DNA of 54,347 bases from Planctomycetota bacterium (GCA_020057085.1 JAGVGO010000194.1:1-54347), one strand, 5' to 3'; numbered from the stretch's first letter, positions 39,271-48,181 are shown. Numbers and translations: made by a program. Notes: generated from the sequence alone by a model not told the origin.

Positions 39271-39756
39271 CTAATAACGGCAATCTATGGCGGCCGTGGC
39301 GTAACCGGCATGTGGACGCCCACGCCCGTCGTAAGTGCCTGTGGTGATAGTACAAATCTCCTGCCACTGACGGTTGAGGCCGGCGTGGCAAGCGAGTAGT
39401 TTGCGCGAGCGTTGCAGTATCGCTGCCAACGCCGTCTTGCCGTCTTGCCATTGTCGCTGTAAGTCATGCAACATCTCTTGTTCCTCCTGAGGAACGTGGC
39501 ACAATAGCGAAGCGAATTGCACATTGCTACAGCAAATGTCGAGCGAGGCAGCCAGCTCCTGTTTGAGCTTTACGCAGTCGGCAGAAAGTCTTTGCATCTC
39601 ATGCACGTGCCCACTGATGCTGCTCAACACCACTTCCCATTTGAGCGGTTCTTCGGTCCACAAGGTACAGATCGTCTGTAATCTCTCGCTGATATTTGCA
39701 AACAGGCCAATTTGCCGCTGCAAGTTGTGCTTCAACGCCAGCATCTCCTCTAACAT
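39271..39756 (-). CDS. FlgN-like flagellar chaperone candidate
   Basis: Helical ~160-aa protein between flgJ and flgK; start at MLEEMLALKHN. Confidence 0.55.
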   Translation of the reverse strand: MLEEMLALKHNLQRQIGLFANISERLQTICTLWTEEPLKWEVVLSSISGHVHEMQRLSADCVKLKQELAASLDICCSNVQFASLLCHVPQEEQEMLHDLQRQWQDGKTALAAILQRSRKLLACHAGLNRQWQEICTITTGTYDGRGRPHAGYATAAIDCRY

Positions 39757-40022
39757 GGTTTTCCTCCTTGTCGCTCGATACTTTCCACGACCATCTTGGC
39801 AATATGGAACGGGTCGGAGGCCGCCATTGTCTGTGCCAGGCATTGGTTTACCATATCGCTGGCACCGGGCATACTGTTTTCCCCGCCATCACTCCACATC
39901 GGTTCGCTCGCCTGGCGCAGCATTATCTCCACGAACATCCGTGAAAATTCATTGGCCGCCGCCTGTTGTCGTGCGGTCGTGTTCGTGTTGGCGCGGTTTG
40001 TGGATAGCGATACGGGCTGCAT
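39750..40022 (-). CDS. flgJ: FlgJ-type rod-binding protein (N-terminal domain only)
   Basis: AANEFSRMFVEIMLRQASEPMW..DMVNQCLAQTMAAS; no muramidase domain. Confidence 0.8.
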   Translation of the reverse strand: MQPVSLSTNRANTNTTARQQAAANEFSRMFVEIMLRQASEPMWSDGGENSMPGASDMVNQCLAQTMAASDPFHIAKMVVESIERQGGKPC

Positions 40023-40048
40023 GGGCTTCTCCTTTTTTGTTCACGAAA

Positions 40049-40198
40049 TGTAATAGTTCTCGTAAAACTCGCATTCGCGCATCAATGCCTTCTCCACGAG
40101 GATCGGAACAACGAACGCTTGCACCCAGAGTATGCGTAAGCTCTACAGCCGATCCTCGTTACCAAGGCATTTGCTGCGCTCATTTTTGTGCTATTACA
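40049..40198 (+). mobile_element. 150-bp MITE-like element, TGTAATAG/CTATTACA ends
   Basis: Inverted termini TGTAATAG...CTATTACA; flanked by direct repeat TTTTTGTTCACGAAA / TTCTTGTTCACGAAA (40034-40048 / 40199-40213); internal nested inverted repeats. Confidence 0.8.
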
Positions 40199-40205
40199 TT
40201 CTTGT

Positions 40206-41195
40206 TCACGAAATGATCAGTTCGGCATGCAGCGCACCGGCGCGTTTCAGCATGCGAAAAATATCCACCAAATCTTTGGTGCTCACCTGCATTGCGGCAA
40301 GCGCAGTCACCAGTTTCTGGACCGTGACGCACCCTTGTTCGGTGTTGTCGGCGCGGATATGGATGGTGATTTGGTTGTGGGAAATGGTGACCGGACGCAG
40401 GGTCACGCTTTCACCCATGATCACCGTGCCGGTGCGTTCGTTGATGACCACACGCGCTGGCACTTCCGTAGCCACCGGCAAATTGAAAATCTCGGCGATG
40501 AAGTCGCTCACGCGATTACCCAGCAAGTGTTTTTTCGGCACCGCCACCTGTACCAGCCCAAGATCCATAGCCTGTGCACATGGTGTGCCAAAATGTTGGT
40601 TGATGACGCCGGCGATGCGCACGGCAGTATTGAAATCGGGTGCAGTCAGGCGCAACGACACAGTGCCTTGCGGTGACACCATGGCAACCGGCACCTCGCG
40701 TTCGACAATCGCCCCACTCGTAGCGATAGCGATGGTCGGCAACGTCGCCGTCTGGCTCAACACTCCTTGCGCCACGGCATACACCTGATCGTCGAGCCCT
40801 TTAAGAAATGTGGCGAGGAGGATGCCGCCAGAGAGACTCTTGGCGTCGGCCAGTGAGGCAATCGTGGCATCCAGCCGAGTACCTTTGCGCGAGAGCGGCG
40901 GCAAGCTGGCCGTGACCATAACGAGAGCGATGTTACCGGGATTGATCTGCTCGTTCGTAATCTGAAATTTTTGCCGTTTGAGCAGATTCTGCAACGCTTT
41001 CACCGCAGCGTCCGATTTGTCGCCGGTGCCTTTGAGCCCAACCACCAGCCCCATGCCCATGAGATGGTTGTCGCGCAGGTTACTCACTTCGGCTACGTCC
41101 TTGATGCGGGTATAGGGTGGCATCTGCGTCGTCTGTGTCATGGCCAGTGGTGCCAGACACCATAACAAACATAAGCAAAGCAATGTGTTGCGCAT
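40206..41195 (-). CDS. flgI: Flagellar P-ring protein FlgI
   Basis: RIKDVAEVSNLRDNHLMGMGLVVGLKGTGD; FlgI length and motifs. Confidence 0.96.
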   Translation of the reverse strand: MRNTLLCLCLLWCLAPLAMTQTTQMPPYTRIKDVAEVSNLRDNHLMGMGLVVGLKGTGDKSDAAVKALQNLLKRQKFQITNEQINPGNIALVMVTASLPPLSRKGTRLDATIASLADAKSLSGGILLATFLKGLDDQVYAVAQGVLSQTATLPTIAIATSGAIVEREVPVAMVSPQGTVSLRLTAPDFNTAVRIAGVINQHFGTPCAQAMDLGLVQVAVPKKHLLGNRVSDFIAEIFNLPVATEVPARVVINERTGTVIMGESVTLRPVTISHNQITIHIRADNTEQGCVTVQKLVTALAAMQVSTKDLVDIFRMLKRAGALHAELIIS

Positions 41196-41213
41196 AAAAT
41201 CCTCTGTTGTTAA

Positions 41214-41240
41214 TTATCGGTTGCAACGGGCTATGCTTTA
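41214..41240 (-). promoter_or_regulatory. Predicted sigma28-type promoter upstream of flgI
   Basis: TAAAGCAT-N11-ACCGATAA on minus strand; matches the enteric sigma28 consensus TAAAGTTT-N11-GCCGATAA at 13/16 with exact spacing. Confidence 0.6.
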
Positions 41241-41263
41241 GCTCTGTGCAAAATTCTTTCCAA

Positions 41264-42190
41264 TCAATTTGGGTACGGCGTTGCATTTTCAAAGAGAGTC
41301 AGCTGTTCTGGCTTCGTTTTCAAGCCGTGGTTATGTGATACCATACTATCTTGCCGGAAGTTAAATACCAAAGCTTCTACAATAGGATTTCTATTCTCTT
41401 CTTTAGCACCGGAGTGATAAAAATGGTCTTTGGTGATGATGTTGAAATTAGACCAGTATTTCTCTAACATCTGGTTTTGACGATAATAGTTATGATGCCA
41501 CGACGAAAGTATGAACCGTGCCTTAGTTTTTTGAAGAAGAGATGCCAAATCCCGTTCGTCATCTTCAGACCAATTGTTGTAATAGTCTGTATATCTTCCG
41601 AGGTACGGCGGATCGCAGTAAATCAAATCTCCTGGTCGAGCGTCTGCTATGGTAATTCTGAAATCTTGCCGAACAAAAATCCATTCTGGACATATGCGTT
41701 TTGCGCATGCATCTACCTGGTTTACAATTTTCGTGATATATGCTTGAGCAAAACGATTTGGTTTTTTGCAGAACGGAATATTCCATTTCCCTGCCTTTGA
41801 AAACCGCATCATACCATTAAAACCTGCTCTTGACAGAAAAAGAAAATCCAGCGGATCAAAAATTTTATTGAAGCGGTCCCTTACTTGGCGATAGTGAACA
41901 TAGCCGTCTTCAGAAGCATATTTAAGCAATTCCCCTTCGACTTCCAAATATTGCTTTACAGTGGATGCACATATCTTTCCTGACTGCATATCCTGGTAAA
42001 AACGGATAATATGTGGATTCGAATCGGCAAGCACTGCGCTTTTGGGATAGGCGTTAAAACTTACAACCCCACTTCCCATAAACGGTTCCATCCACCGTTC
42101 ATATTGAGTGCCCGCCAACTCAAGAATCCAGGAAACAAGTTTGCTCTTGATGCCTTGGCATTTTAAAGGTGGAATGATAAGTCTTCTCAT
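41264..42190 (-). CDS. Dam-family N6-adenine DNA methyltransferase (partner of the EcoRV-like endonuclease)
   Basis: EPFMGSGVVSFNAYP, LIYCDPPYLGRYTDYYN (DPPY); overlaps the endonuclease ORF by 4 bp. Confidence 0.9.
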   Translation of the reverse strand: MRRLIIPPLKCQGIKSKLVSWILELAGTQYERWMEPFMGSGVVSFNAYPKSAVLADSNPHIIRFYQDMQSGKICASTVKQYLEVEGELLKYASEDGYVHYRQVRDRFNKIFDPLDFLFLSRAGFNGMMRFSKAGKWNIPFCKKPNRFAQAYITKIVNQVDACAKRICPEWIFVRQDFRITIADARPGDLIYCDPPYLGRYTDYYNNWSEDDERDLASLLQKTKARFILSSWHHNYYRQNQMLEKYWSNFNIITKDHFYHSGAKEENRNPIVEALVFNFRQDSMVSHNHGLKTKPEQLTLFENATPYPN

Positions 42191-43035
42191 TCTTCGCCCT
42201 CCAATGCATCATCAGCAAGACGTTTGATGTCGTTTTCGTAGACTTTGAGAGTATCGATTCCTCTTTTTTTATATTCAAGATAGGTTTTAAGGTTTGTGTA
42301 TGGCCTTTCTGACTCTGAAGCTCTTGCCATATCTTTTGTAAGATAGTACATCCAATAATCATCGTAGACATCTTCTCCTAGCTTACTGAAAGGCCCTGTA
42401 CCATTAACTAGTTCTTCAATTTTGGTGCATGCCCCTATGTTTTTTGTATTTCCACTCCCAGGACGCCAGCTAGCGATACGATATTTAGGCTGGACAAAAA
42501 AATTAAAATCGTGAATCACGGAAGGTATTTTATGGAGATCATCCAAAGAATATTTTGCGCGTTCATCTATGGCTTCTTTATTTTGCGAATAAAGCACTCC
42601 GAGAACAAAGTGAGCGTCATATTCTTTGTAAGCGTATTTTGTGTTCTTCGTACTCGTGCGATTTCTGAAATAGCCTGTAAACGCACCTAAAGTCATACCA
42701 TTGATTGTTGTACTACTATCACGATAACTACTTTTAATATCAACTGCAAATTTTTTATTTGTAGTTTCGTGTACGAAAGAGATGTCGGGATAAAAATTTT
42801 GCTGCGGTGACGATTCAAGGCGAAAAGAAAATTTCTTACCAAATTCTACCAACATTGGGCAAAGAAGCAGCTCTAAAACTTTCGAGACAACCTTTGTGTC
42901 TATCGAAATCGCATAGATGTTCTGGTAAACATCTATGAAGCCTTTGATAATCCATTGCCCTTCTGCGGTTGCCACGGCTTGGGCGAAAGAACGAATTTCG
43001 GATTGGAGAGAAGCGAGGAAGGTATCTGTATCCAT
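42187..43035 (-). CDS. EcoRV-like type II restriction endonuclease
   Basis: Motif-by-motif resemblance to EcoRV from memory: QQNFYPDISF...KKFAVDIKSSYRD (EcoRV QQNHYPDFTL...KKIAIDIKTTYTN), TLGAFTGYFRNRT, SGNTKNIGACTKIEELVNGTGPF, DYW. Confidence 0.88.
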   Translation of the reverse strand: MDTDTFLASLQSEIRSFAQAVATAEGQWIIKGFIDVYQNIYAISIDTKVVSKVLELLLCPMLVEFGKKFSFRLESSPQQNFYPDISFVHETTNKKFAVDIKSSYRDSSTTINGMTLGAFTGYFRNRTSTKNTKYAYKEYDAHFVLGVLYSQNKEAIDERAKYSLDDLHKIPSVIHDFNFFVQPKYRIASWRPGSGNTKNIGACTKIEELVNGTGPFSKLGEDVYDDYWMYYLTKDMARASESERPYTNLKTYLEYKKRGIDTLKVYENDIKRLADDALEGEE

Positions 43036-43123
43036 GCTTTTATTCCTTTAGAAAATGAAATGCAAGTATAGAAATTATAGCAAACGCCTGACATTAATTT
43101 CTATAAAATTCTGGCTATGCCTT

Positions 43124-43813
43124 TCAGAATGGCCAGACCAGGTCGAATATCCATTGGAAGGTGCGGGCGGCGAAGCCGGGTTCGGTGGTGGCGGTGAGGA
43201 CTCCTTCGCCCTCTACCTGGATGGAAGAAAGGGCGATGCGGTCGGAAGATACGCTGTTGTCGCTCATTACATCGCCGGCGTTGACGAGTCCGGTGAGGGC
43301 CAGGGTCTTGGTTTCGTTCGGCAGAGTGATCTGGCGCTTGCCGTAGACCACCAAAAGCCCGTCGGGGCGGACTTCGGTGACCACCACTGCAAGGCGGTCG
43401 GTGAGGTAAGACTTCTTCTCGTATTTTACCTTGTTTTCATGTTTGCTCTCGCGGCTGCCCTGCAACTTGCCTATGGCGTCGGTGAGGAACGACAGTTGCG
43501 AGAGTAAAGCCTTGGGTTCGATGTTGGCCGACACATTGAGCTCGGATTTCTTCTGCAAGTTAACGTCGTCGTTCTCCTGTACCGTGTGCCTTTCCTGAAT
43601 CAGCACGGTGAGCACGTCGCCGGTCTTGTGGGCCGTGGTGTCACTGTACAGGTCTTCACGCGGCTGGAACACTGAGCCATCCTGTGGTGCTGTCGCTACC
43701 GGCACGGGAAGAGAAGCAGCAGGTGCAGGATAGACCGGCGGCGTGATTTTTTCCTGCGCACTACAAGCGACTACCAGCAAAACGAACATTAGCAGTAATT
43801 TACGGGCTCTCAT
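43124..43813 (-). CDS. flgH: Flagellar L-ring protein FlgH
   Basis: LYSDTTAHKTGDVLTVLIQE; VYGKRQITLPNETKTLALTGLVNAGDV. Confidence 0.93.
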   Translation of the reverse strand: MRARKLLLMFVLLVVACSAQEKITPPVYPAPAASLPVPVATAPQDGSVFQPREDLYSDTTAHKTGDVLTVLIQERHTVQENDDVNLQKKSELNVSANIEPKALLSQLSFLTDAIGKLQGSRESKHENKVKYEKKSYLTDRLAVVVTEVRPDGLLVVYGKRQITLPNETKTLALTGLVNAGDVMSDNSVSSDRIALSSIQVEGEGVLTATTEPGFAARTFQWIFDLVWPF

Positions 43814-43815
43814 GT

Positions 43816-44772
43816 CTATTCTCCAGTAACGAGAGCGATGGTGGAAGCGTCCACCACGCGACCTTTGATGATGCGGTTGGTTGACAGGTTGAGGGCACGG
43901 ATGACCTCACCAACCTTGCCCTGGTCTAGGCTTTTGGCTGGCGACGTCACACGGAGGCCGGTGGTCTCGAACACCACAGTGACAAGTGCGCCGCGCCGGA
44001 TGTCAGGGCTTTCCTCGACATCTTGGAACGTCAACACCTGACCGGGATTCAGGTTGCGACGGGTCTGCCAGGTAGCATAGTTGCCTGCCGCCGGTAGCGG
44101 GGCGTTGGCCAGGTTGGTGATTTCCAGACGCCGTTGACATACATGAACGGCGGCAAGGGTGGTGTTGCGCGGCACGAAATTTTTCGTCATCAGCACCGTC
44201 TGCCACACCCGCACCTGAAACGTCAGTGACACTGTACGCAGAGGCTGGCCGTCAATGGCGATGCCCAATTCTATCACCACCCGGCCTTTGTGGCGTGGCA
44301 CTGCCGGAAAACGCGGCGCGATTTCGAGTGTCTGGCGCGGCGCAGGCAGCGTGAGCGCGCGGGGCGGGTCAGCGTCAAGGTCGTAGCTCATGTCGGCAGC
44401 CGGCCAGGTCAGGTTTTGCGCCAGAAATTCACGGCCTTTGGCGCTCTGTTCTTCGCTGCTCACGACGATGGCGTCGGTGGCAATTTCCACACTCTCGGCA
44501 CCGAGCCAATCCAGCGCCTCGACCGCAACGCCGGCCTCTTCTAGTTTGCGCTCCAGTGTGGCGCGGTCGAAGTTGACGGTAATGCCGGGGGCTGGCGTCT
44601 TGCCGAGTCGTGTCTGCTGCCACGGCGGATTCCCCTCGATGTCAGCGATGTCACTGCAAAAGAAGTAAACGCCCTTGACGTTCACACTCTCTTTCAGGGT
44701 GATCTTTTGTGCCCACGCCAGCGAGGGCATGGCGAGGCACAGCCACAAGCAGCAAAAACAAATACTACGCAT
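43816..44772 (-). CDS. flgA: Flagellar P-ring assembly protein FlgA
   Basis: SAF-like C-terminus (RRNLNPGQVLTFQDVE, RGALVTVVFETTGLRVTSPAKSLDQGKVGEVIRALNLSTNRIIKGRVVD). Confidence 0.9.
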   Translation of the reverse strand: MRSICFCCLWLCLAMPSLAWAQKITLKESVNVKGVYFFCSDIADIEGNPPWQQTRLGKTPAPGITVNFDRATLERKLEEAGVAVEALDWLGAESVEIATDAIVVSSEEQSAKGREFLAQNLTWPAADMSYDLDADPPRALTLPAPRQTLEIAPRFPAVPRHKGRVVIELGIAIDGQPLRTVSLTFQVRVWQTVLMTKNFVPRNTTLAAVHVCQRRLEITNLANAPLPAAGNYATWQTRRNLNPGQVLTFQDVEESPDIRRGALVTVVFETTGLRVTSPAKSLDQGKVGEVIRALNLSTNRIIKGRVVDASTIALVTGE

Positions 44773-44775
44773 AAA

Positions 44776-45564
44776 TTACCTCACAAGGTTGTTGACCATT
44801 GAAAGCATCTCGTCGCCGCTGCGGATGACTTTCGAGTTGATCTCGTAAGCGCGTTGCGCGGTGATGAGCCTTACCATTTCGCTTACCACGTCAACATTCG
44901 AGCGTTCCAGCATGCTCTGGCTCAGGGTGCCGTTGCCGCCCACTCCTGGCTTGTTGAGAATCGCTTCGCCTGAAGCGGCAGTCTGTTTGAGCAAATTGGA
45001 ACCTTCGCTGGAAAGGCCGGACGGATTGGGAAAACGGGCCATGACGATTTCAGCGACAGTCTGCAACTGATTTTGCCCCTCGATTGCCACCGACACTACG
45101 CCGTCGCGTCCGATGTAAATTTTTGACGCATTCTCCGGGATGGTGATGGCAGGCTGCAGCGGATAGCCGTGCGACGAGACAAGGCGGCGCTGGCTGTCGA
45201 GTTTGAACGAACCGTCGCGCGTGTAGGCTGTCTCGTTGTCGCGGTAAGACAGCGGCAGGAAACCTTCACCGTCTATGGCGACGTCGAGTTCGCGCTGTGT
45301 TTCTTCCAGTGTGCCCTGGCTGAGGCTCTTGAGATTGGCTATGGTGCGCGCACCGCTGCCGATCTGTAGCCCCGGCGAAACCTGATTTTCGGCGCTGGCC
45401 TGACCTTCACTGTTGCCGATATTGAGATAGAGCAGGTCTTCGAATTCCAGACGACTCTTCTTGAACGCCGTGGTATTGGCATTGGCCAGGTTGTGGGAAA
45501 TATTGTCAACGGTGAGTTCCTGCACCTTCATGCCAGAGGCGGCGGTATTCAGAGCGCGCAGCAT
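44776..45564 (-). CDS. flgG: Flagellar distal rod protein FlgG
   Basis: MLRALNTAASGMKVQELTVDNISHNLANANTTAFKKSRLEFEDLLY; C-terminal rod signature. Confidence 0.95.
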   Translation of the reverse strand: MLRALNTAASGMKVQELTVDNISHNLANANTTAFKKSRLEFEDLLYLNIGNSEGQASAENQVSPGLQIGSGARTIANLKSLSQGTLEETQRELDVAIDGEGFLPLSYRDNETAYTRDGSFKLDSQRRLVSSHGYPLQPAITIPENASKIYIGRDGVVSVAIEGQNQLQTVAEIVMARFPNPSGLSSEGSNLLKQTAASGEAILNKPGVGGNGTLSQSMLERSNVDVVSEMVRLITAQRAYEINSKVIRSGDEMLSMVNNLVR

Positions 45565-45597
45565 GATAATTCTCCTTTTTTTATTTTTTACACAGAC

Positions 45598-45801
45598 TGT
45601 AATAGTGCAGAAGTAACATTGAGGGAGCGGGATAGCAAGCCCTGAAGCACAGCGATGAGCGTCGGGAAACGACTGGACGCACTGGCGCGCGAGAACTTGT
45701 CAATGTAAGCAATCTTTCAGCAGACCGCCGGCCTGCGCCGCATTGCGGAAGGACTGGTATCCCGCGACCACGATTTGTCACTCATCGCCTGAACTATTAC
45801 A
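45598..45801 (+). mobile_element. 204-bp MITE-like element, TGTAATAG/CTATTACA ends, perfect 14-bp target duplication
   Basis: TGTAATAGTGCAG...CTGAACTATTACA; perfect direct repeat TTTTTTACACAGAC at 45584-45597 and 45802-45815. Confidence 0.88.
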
Positions 45802-45805
45802 TTTT

Positions 45806-46507
45806 TTACACAGACAGTAAATTTTGCCACCCTTCGTCCAGGACGCGGGTGATTTTTTGCATTGTTTCCAGATAGCGCATGTTAGCGATCATGTCGCTCA
45901 TCGCCTGCATCGCCTGTACGGTAGATTTCTCGACACACCCTTGTGCCACTTCACAGGTGCTATTTTCTTCCTGCATAGCGGTCGGATTGCGGTAGCTGCC
46001 CTCTTCGCTCACCAATTTTTGCGGCGAGCCGAAGCGTACCAGTTTGAGATGCCCCGCCACCTGATTTCCCAACGCCAACTCGCCGTATCTGCCGATTTGC
46101 AAGAGATGCACGCGCGCAGGGTCAAGCTGGAGCGGGCCGTCTTCGCCCTGCACGAGAAACCCCTGGCTGGTGGCGAGATAGCCGTTCTCATCAACGTGCA
46201 GATGCCCGCTACGCCAGTAACGCCGCTCGCCGTTCTTTTCCACCGCGACAAAACCGTCTCCCAGCAGCGCGACATCGAGCATTTCACCGGTTTTTTCTAG
46301 CTGGCCCTGCGTGAAAACAGTGGCCTGACACGCGCGTGGTATGCCCTGCCCGCCGTTTTCTTGCAAGCTGGCGGGCATATTTTCCATGGCGCTCAACACC
46401 TCTTTAAAACCAGCCGTCTCGGTATTCGCCAGGTTGTTGGCGATGCGCTGCTGTTCCTGCGTCGAAAAATCGAGCGCGGCGGCAATCAGATAAAGGCTAT
46501 TGTCCAT
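45806..46507 (-). CDS. flgF: Flagellar rod protein FlgF-like
   Basis: QEQQRIANNLANTETAGFKEV; FlgF/FlgG family with C-terminal signature; stop codon lies in the adjacent element's target duplication. Confidence 0.85.
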   Translation of the reverse strand: MDNSLYLIAAALDFSTQEQQRIANNLANTETAGFKEVLSAMENMPASLQENGGQGIPRACQATVFTQGQLEKTGEMLDVALLGDGFVAVEKNGERRYWRSGHLHVDENGYLATSQGFLVQGEDGPLQLDPARVHLLQIGRYGELALGNQVAGHLKLVRFGSPQKLVSEEGSYRNPTAMQEENSTCEVAQGCVEKSTVQAMQAMSDMIANMRYLETMQKITRVLDEGWQNLLSV

Positions 46508-46519
46508 GGCTTATCCCCC

Positions 46520-47749
46520 TTATCGCACCAGATCGGCAATCTCTTGCAATATCTCGTTCGACACGGTGATGACGCGGGCGTTTACCTGAAAGCCTCGTTG
46601 CGCCACGATCATGAGAGCCATCTCTTTGGAAACATCAACATTGCTGCCTTCCAGGTTGCCGCCGAGCACGCTGCCAGCGCGTCCGCTCAAACCTTTGCCC
46701 AAAATGGCCTGGCCGGAGTTGGCCGATTCCTGGTACATATTGTCGTTCACTTTTTCGAGGCCTTCGGCATTGGGGAAAGTGGCAATGACTAGCTGCGACA
46801 AATCCAGCAGCCGGCCATTGCTGTATTGACCGCTCAATGCACCGTCGGGTTTGACCGATAGCGACAAGAGCGAGCCTGCCTCGTAGCCGTCCTGATCCAC
46901 TGCTGCCGCCGTGCTTTCGCCACCGAGCTGGGTAAGGCCATCGAAGCCAGAGGCAGTGCCAAGGGCGAAACTGATGGTTTGCGGCGTGGTAAGGCCGTTG
47001 AAAGTGAGCGTGATGTCGTTGTCGCCGGCTCCGCCGCCGGTGACGCCGGCAAACGAACCGTCTTCGTTGAAGGTGATGCCGTCAACTTGATTGTCGCTAA
47101 ACACACCATCGCTATCGGGCAGGGCGGCGCTCATACCCCAGGTCATGGGCCCTGTTTTGGTAAGCGACAGTTCGACACGATGCGCCTGGCCGCGACTATC
47201 CATGACCTGGATCGAAGTGACTATAGGGCTGCCGGCGACCACCGTTGTCGGATCGAGGTTGCCACGCAAGGTGATGGAGCCGGTAGCCCGCGGCGGCAGC
47301 GGATCGTCTTTGGGCACAGTGATGTTGCCGGTGGTGGACTGCACATGGAAGCCGGTTGCCTGATCTACCAGCGAATAGTCGCTGTCGAGGGCGAAGCTGC
47401 CGACGCGCGAGTAGTACTTGGTCGCTGCGCCGTTGCCGAGTACGAAGAAACCGTCTCCCTGGATCGCCATATCGAGTGAGCGGCCGGTGCCTTCCATGGT
47501 GCCCTGGTTGAAATCTACACTGAATGCACCCAGTCTGACGCCACGCCCGATCTGGAGAGGATTGGTGCCACCGAGGCTGGCAGTCGGCGCCGTGGAGGCG
47601 GTCAGCATTTCGCTGAACCCTTCCGCCAGGCGTGAATCGCTGCGCTTGAAACCGTTGGTGTTGAGGTTGGCGATGTTGTTGGAAATCACGTCCAGCATTT
47701 TTTGGTGGGCGGAAAGTCCGGACAACCCGTTGAATAAAGACATCGTCAT
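46520..47749 (-). CDS. flgE: Flagellar hook protein FlgE
   Basis: SLFNGLSGLSAHQKMLDVISNNIANLNTNGFKRSDSRLAEGF; hook-protein length and termini. Confidence 0.95.
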   Translation of the reverse strand: MTMSLFNGLSGLSAHQKMLDVISNNIANLNTNGFKRSDSRLAEGFSEMLTASTAPTASLGGTNPLQIGRGVRLGAFSVDFNQGTMEGTGRSLDMAIQGDGFFVLGNGAATKYYSRVGSFALDSDYSLVDQATGFHVQSTTGNITVPKDDPLPPRATGSITLRGNLDPTTVVAGSPIVTSIQVMDSRGQAHRVELSLTKTGPMTWGMSAALPDSDGVFSDNQVDGITFNEDGSFAGVTGGGAGDNDITLTFNGLTTPQTISFALGTASGFDGLTQLGGESTAAAVDQDGYEAGSLLSLSVKPDGALSGQYSNGRLLDLSQLVIATFPNAEGLEKVNDNMYQESANSGQAILGKGLSGRAGSVLGGNLEGSNVDVSKEMALMIVAQRGFQVNARVITVSNEILQEIADLVR

Positions 47750-48171
47750 ACTTGCACTCCTTTTTGCTCTTTTACCTGCGATATGCTGGTGAAAGGAATT
47801 TTCTTGTCTCCGACGTCCACAAACAGCTCGCCGTTTTTCTGGGAAACCCCGGACACAATGCCTTGCTGAGTGGCGTTGACTTCATCGCTATAGGTGATTT
47901 GCTTGCCTACCAGACTGGCGGCTTGCAGGAAACCTACCATCTGTTTGAGCGACTCCAACTGTTTATTGAGTGTCGCCATCTGGTTGTAACTGGAAAATTG
48001 CACGAACTGCTGCACCCATTCTTTGTTGTCCATCGGCGACAATGGGTTTTGATGTGCAAGTTCCGTGCTAAAAATCTTGAGAAAAATATCTTGCACGTCT
48101 TTGGTCGTCGGCTGGCCGGACAGAGGGTTGGCTGCTGTCATTGCAGCGTTGGCGTTCACGGCATTTAGCAT
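47746..48171 (-). CDS. flgD: Flagellar hook capping protein FlgD
   Basis: DVQDIFLKIFSTELAHQNPLSPMDNKEWVQQFVQFSSYNQM; start at MLNAVNANAAM. Confidence 0.92.
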   Translation of the reverse strand: MLNAVNANAAMTAANPLSGQPTTKDVQDIFLKIFSTELAHQNPLSPMDNKEWVQQFVQFSSYNQMATLNKQLESLKQMVGFLQAASLVGKQITYSDEVNATQQGIVSGVSQKNGELFVDVGDKKIPFTSISQVKEQKGVQV

Positions 48172-48181
48172 ATATTTCCTT

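Noticed and set aside
41264-43035. Depletion of GATATC as evidence for EcoRV-like specificity
   Set aside because: GATATC is present at several places (e.g. 2869, 3602, 13511, 16086, 23656, 30315), so there is no obvious avoidance in this window.
45581-45781. 66-aa ORF inside the TGTAATAG element as a coding gene
   Set aside because: The reading frame is not maintained at full length in the 54182 copy, and the segment is better explained as a non-coding mini-element.
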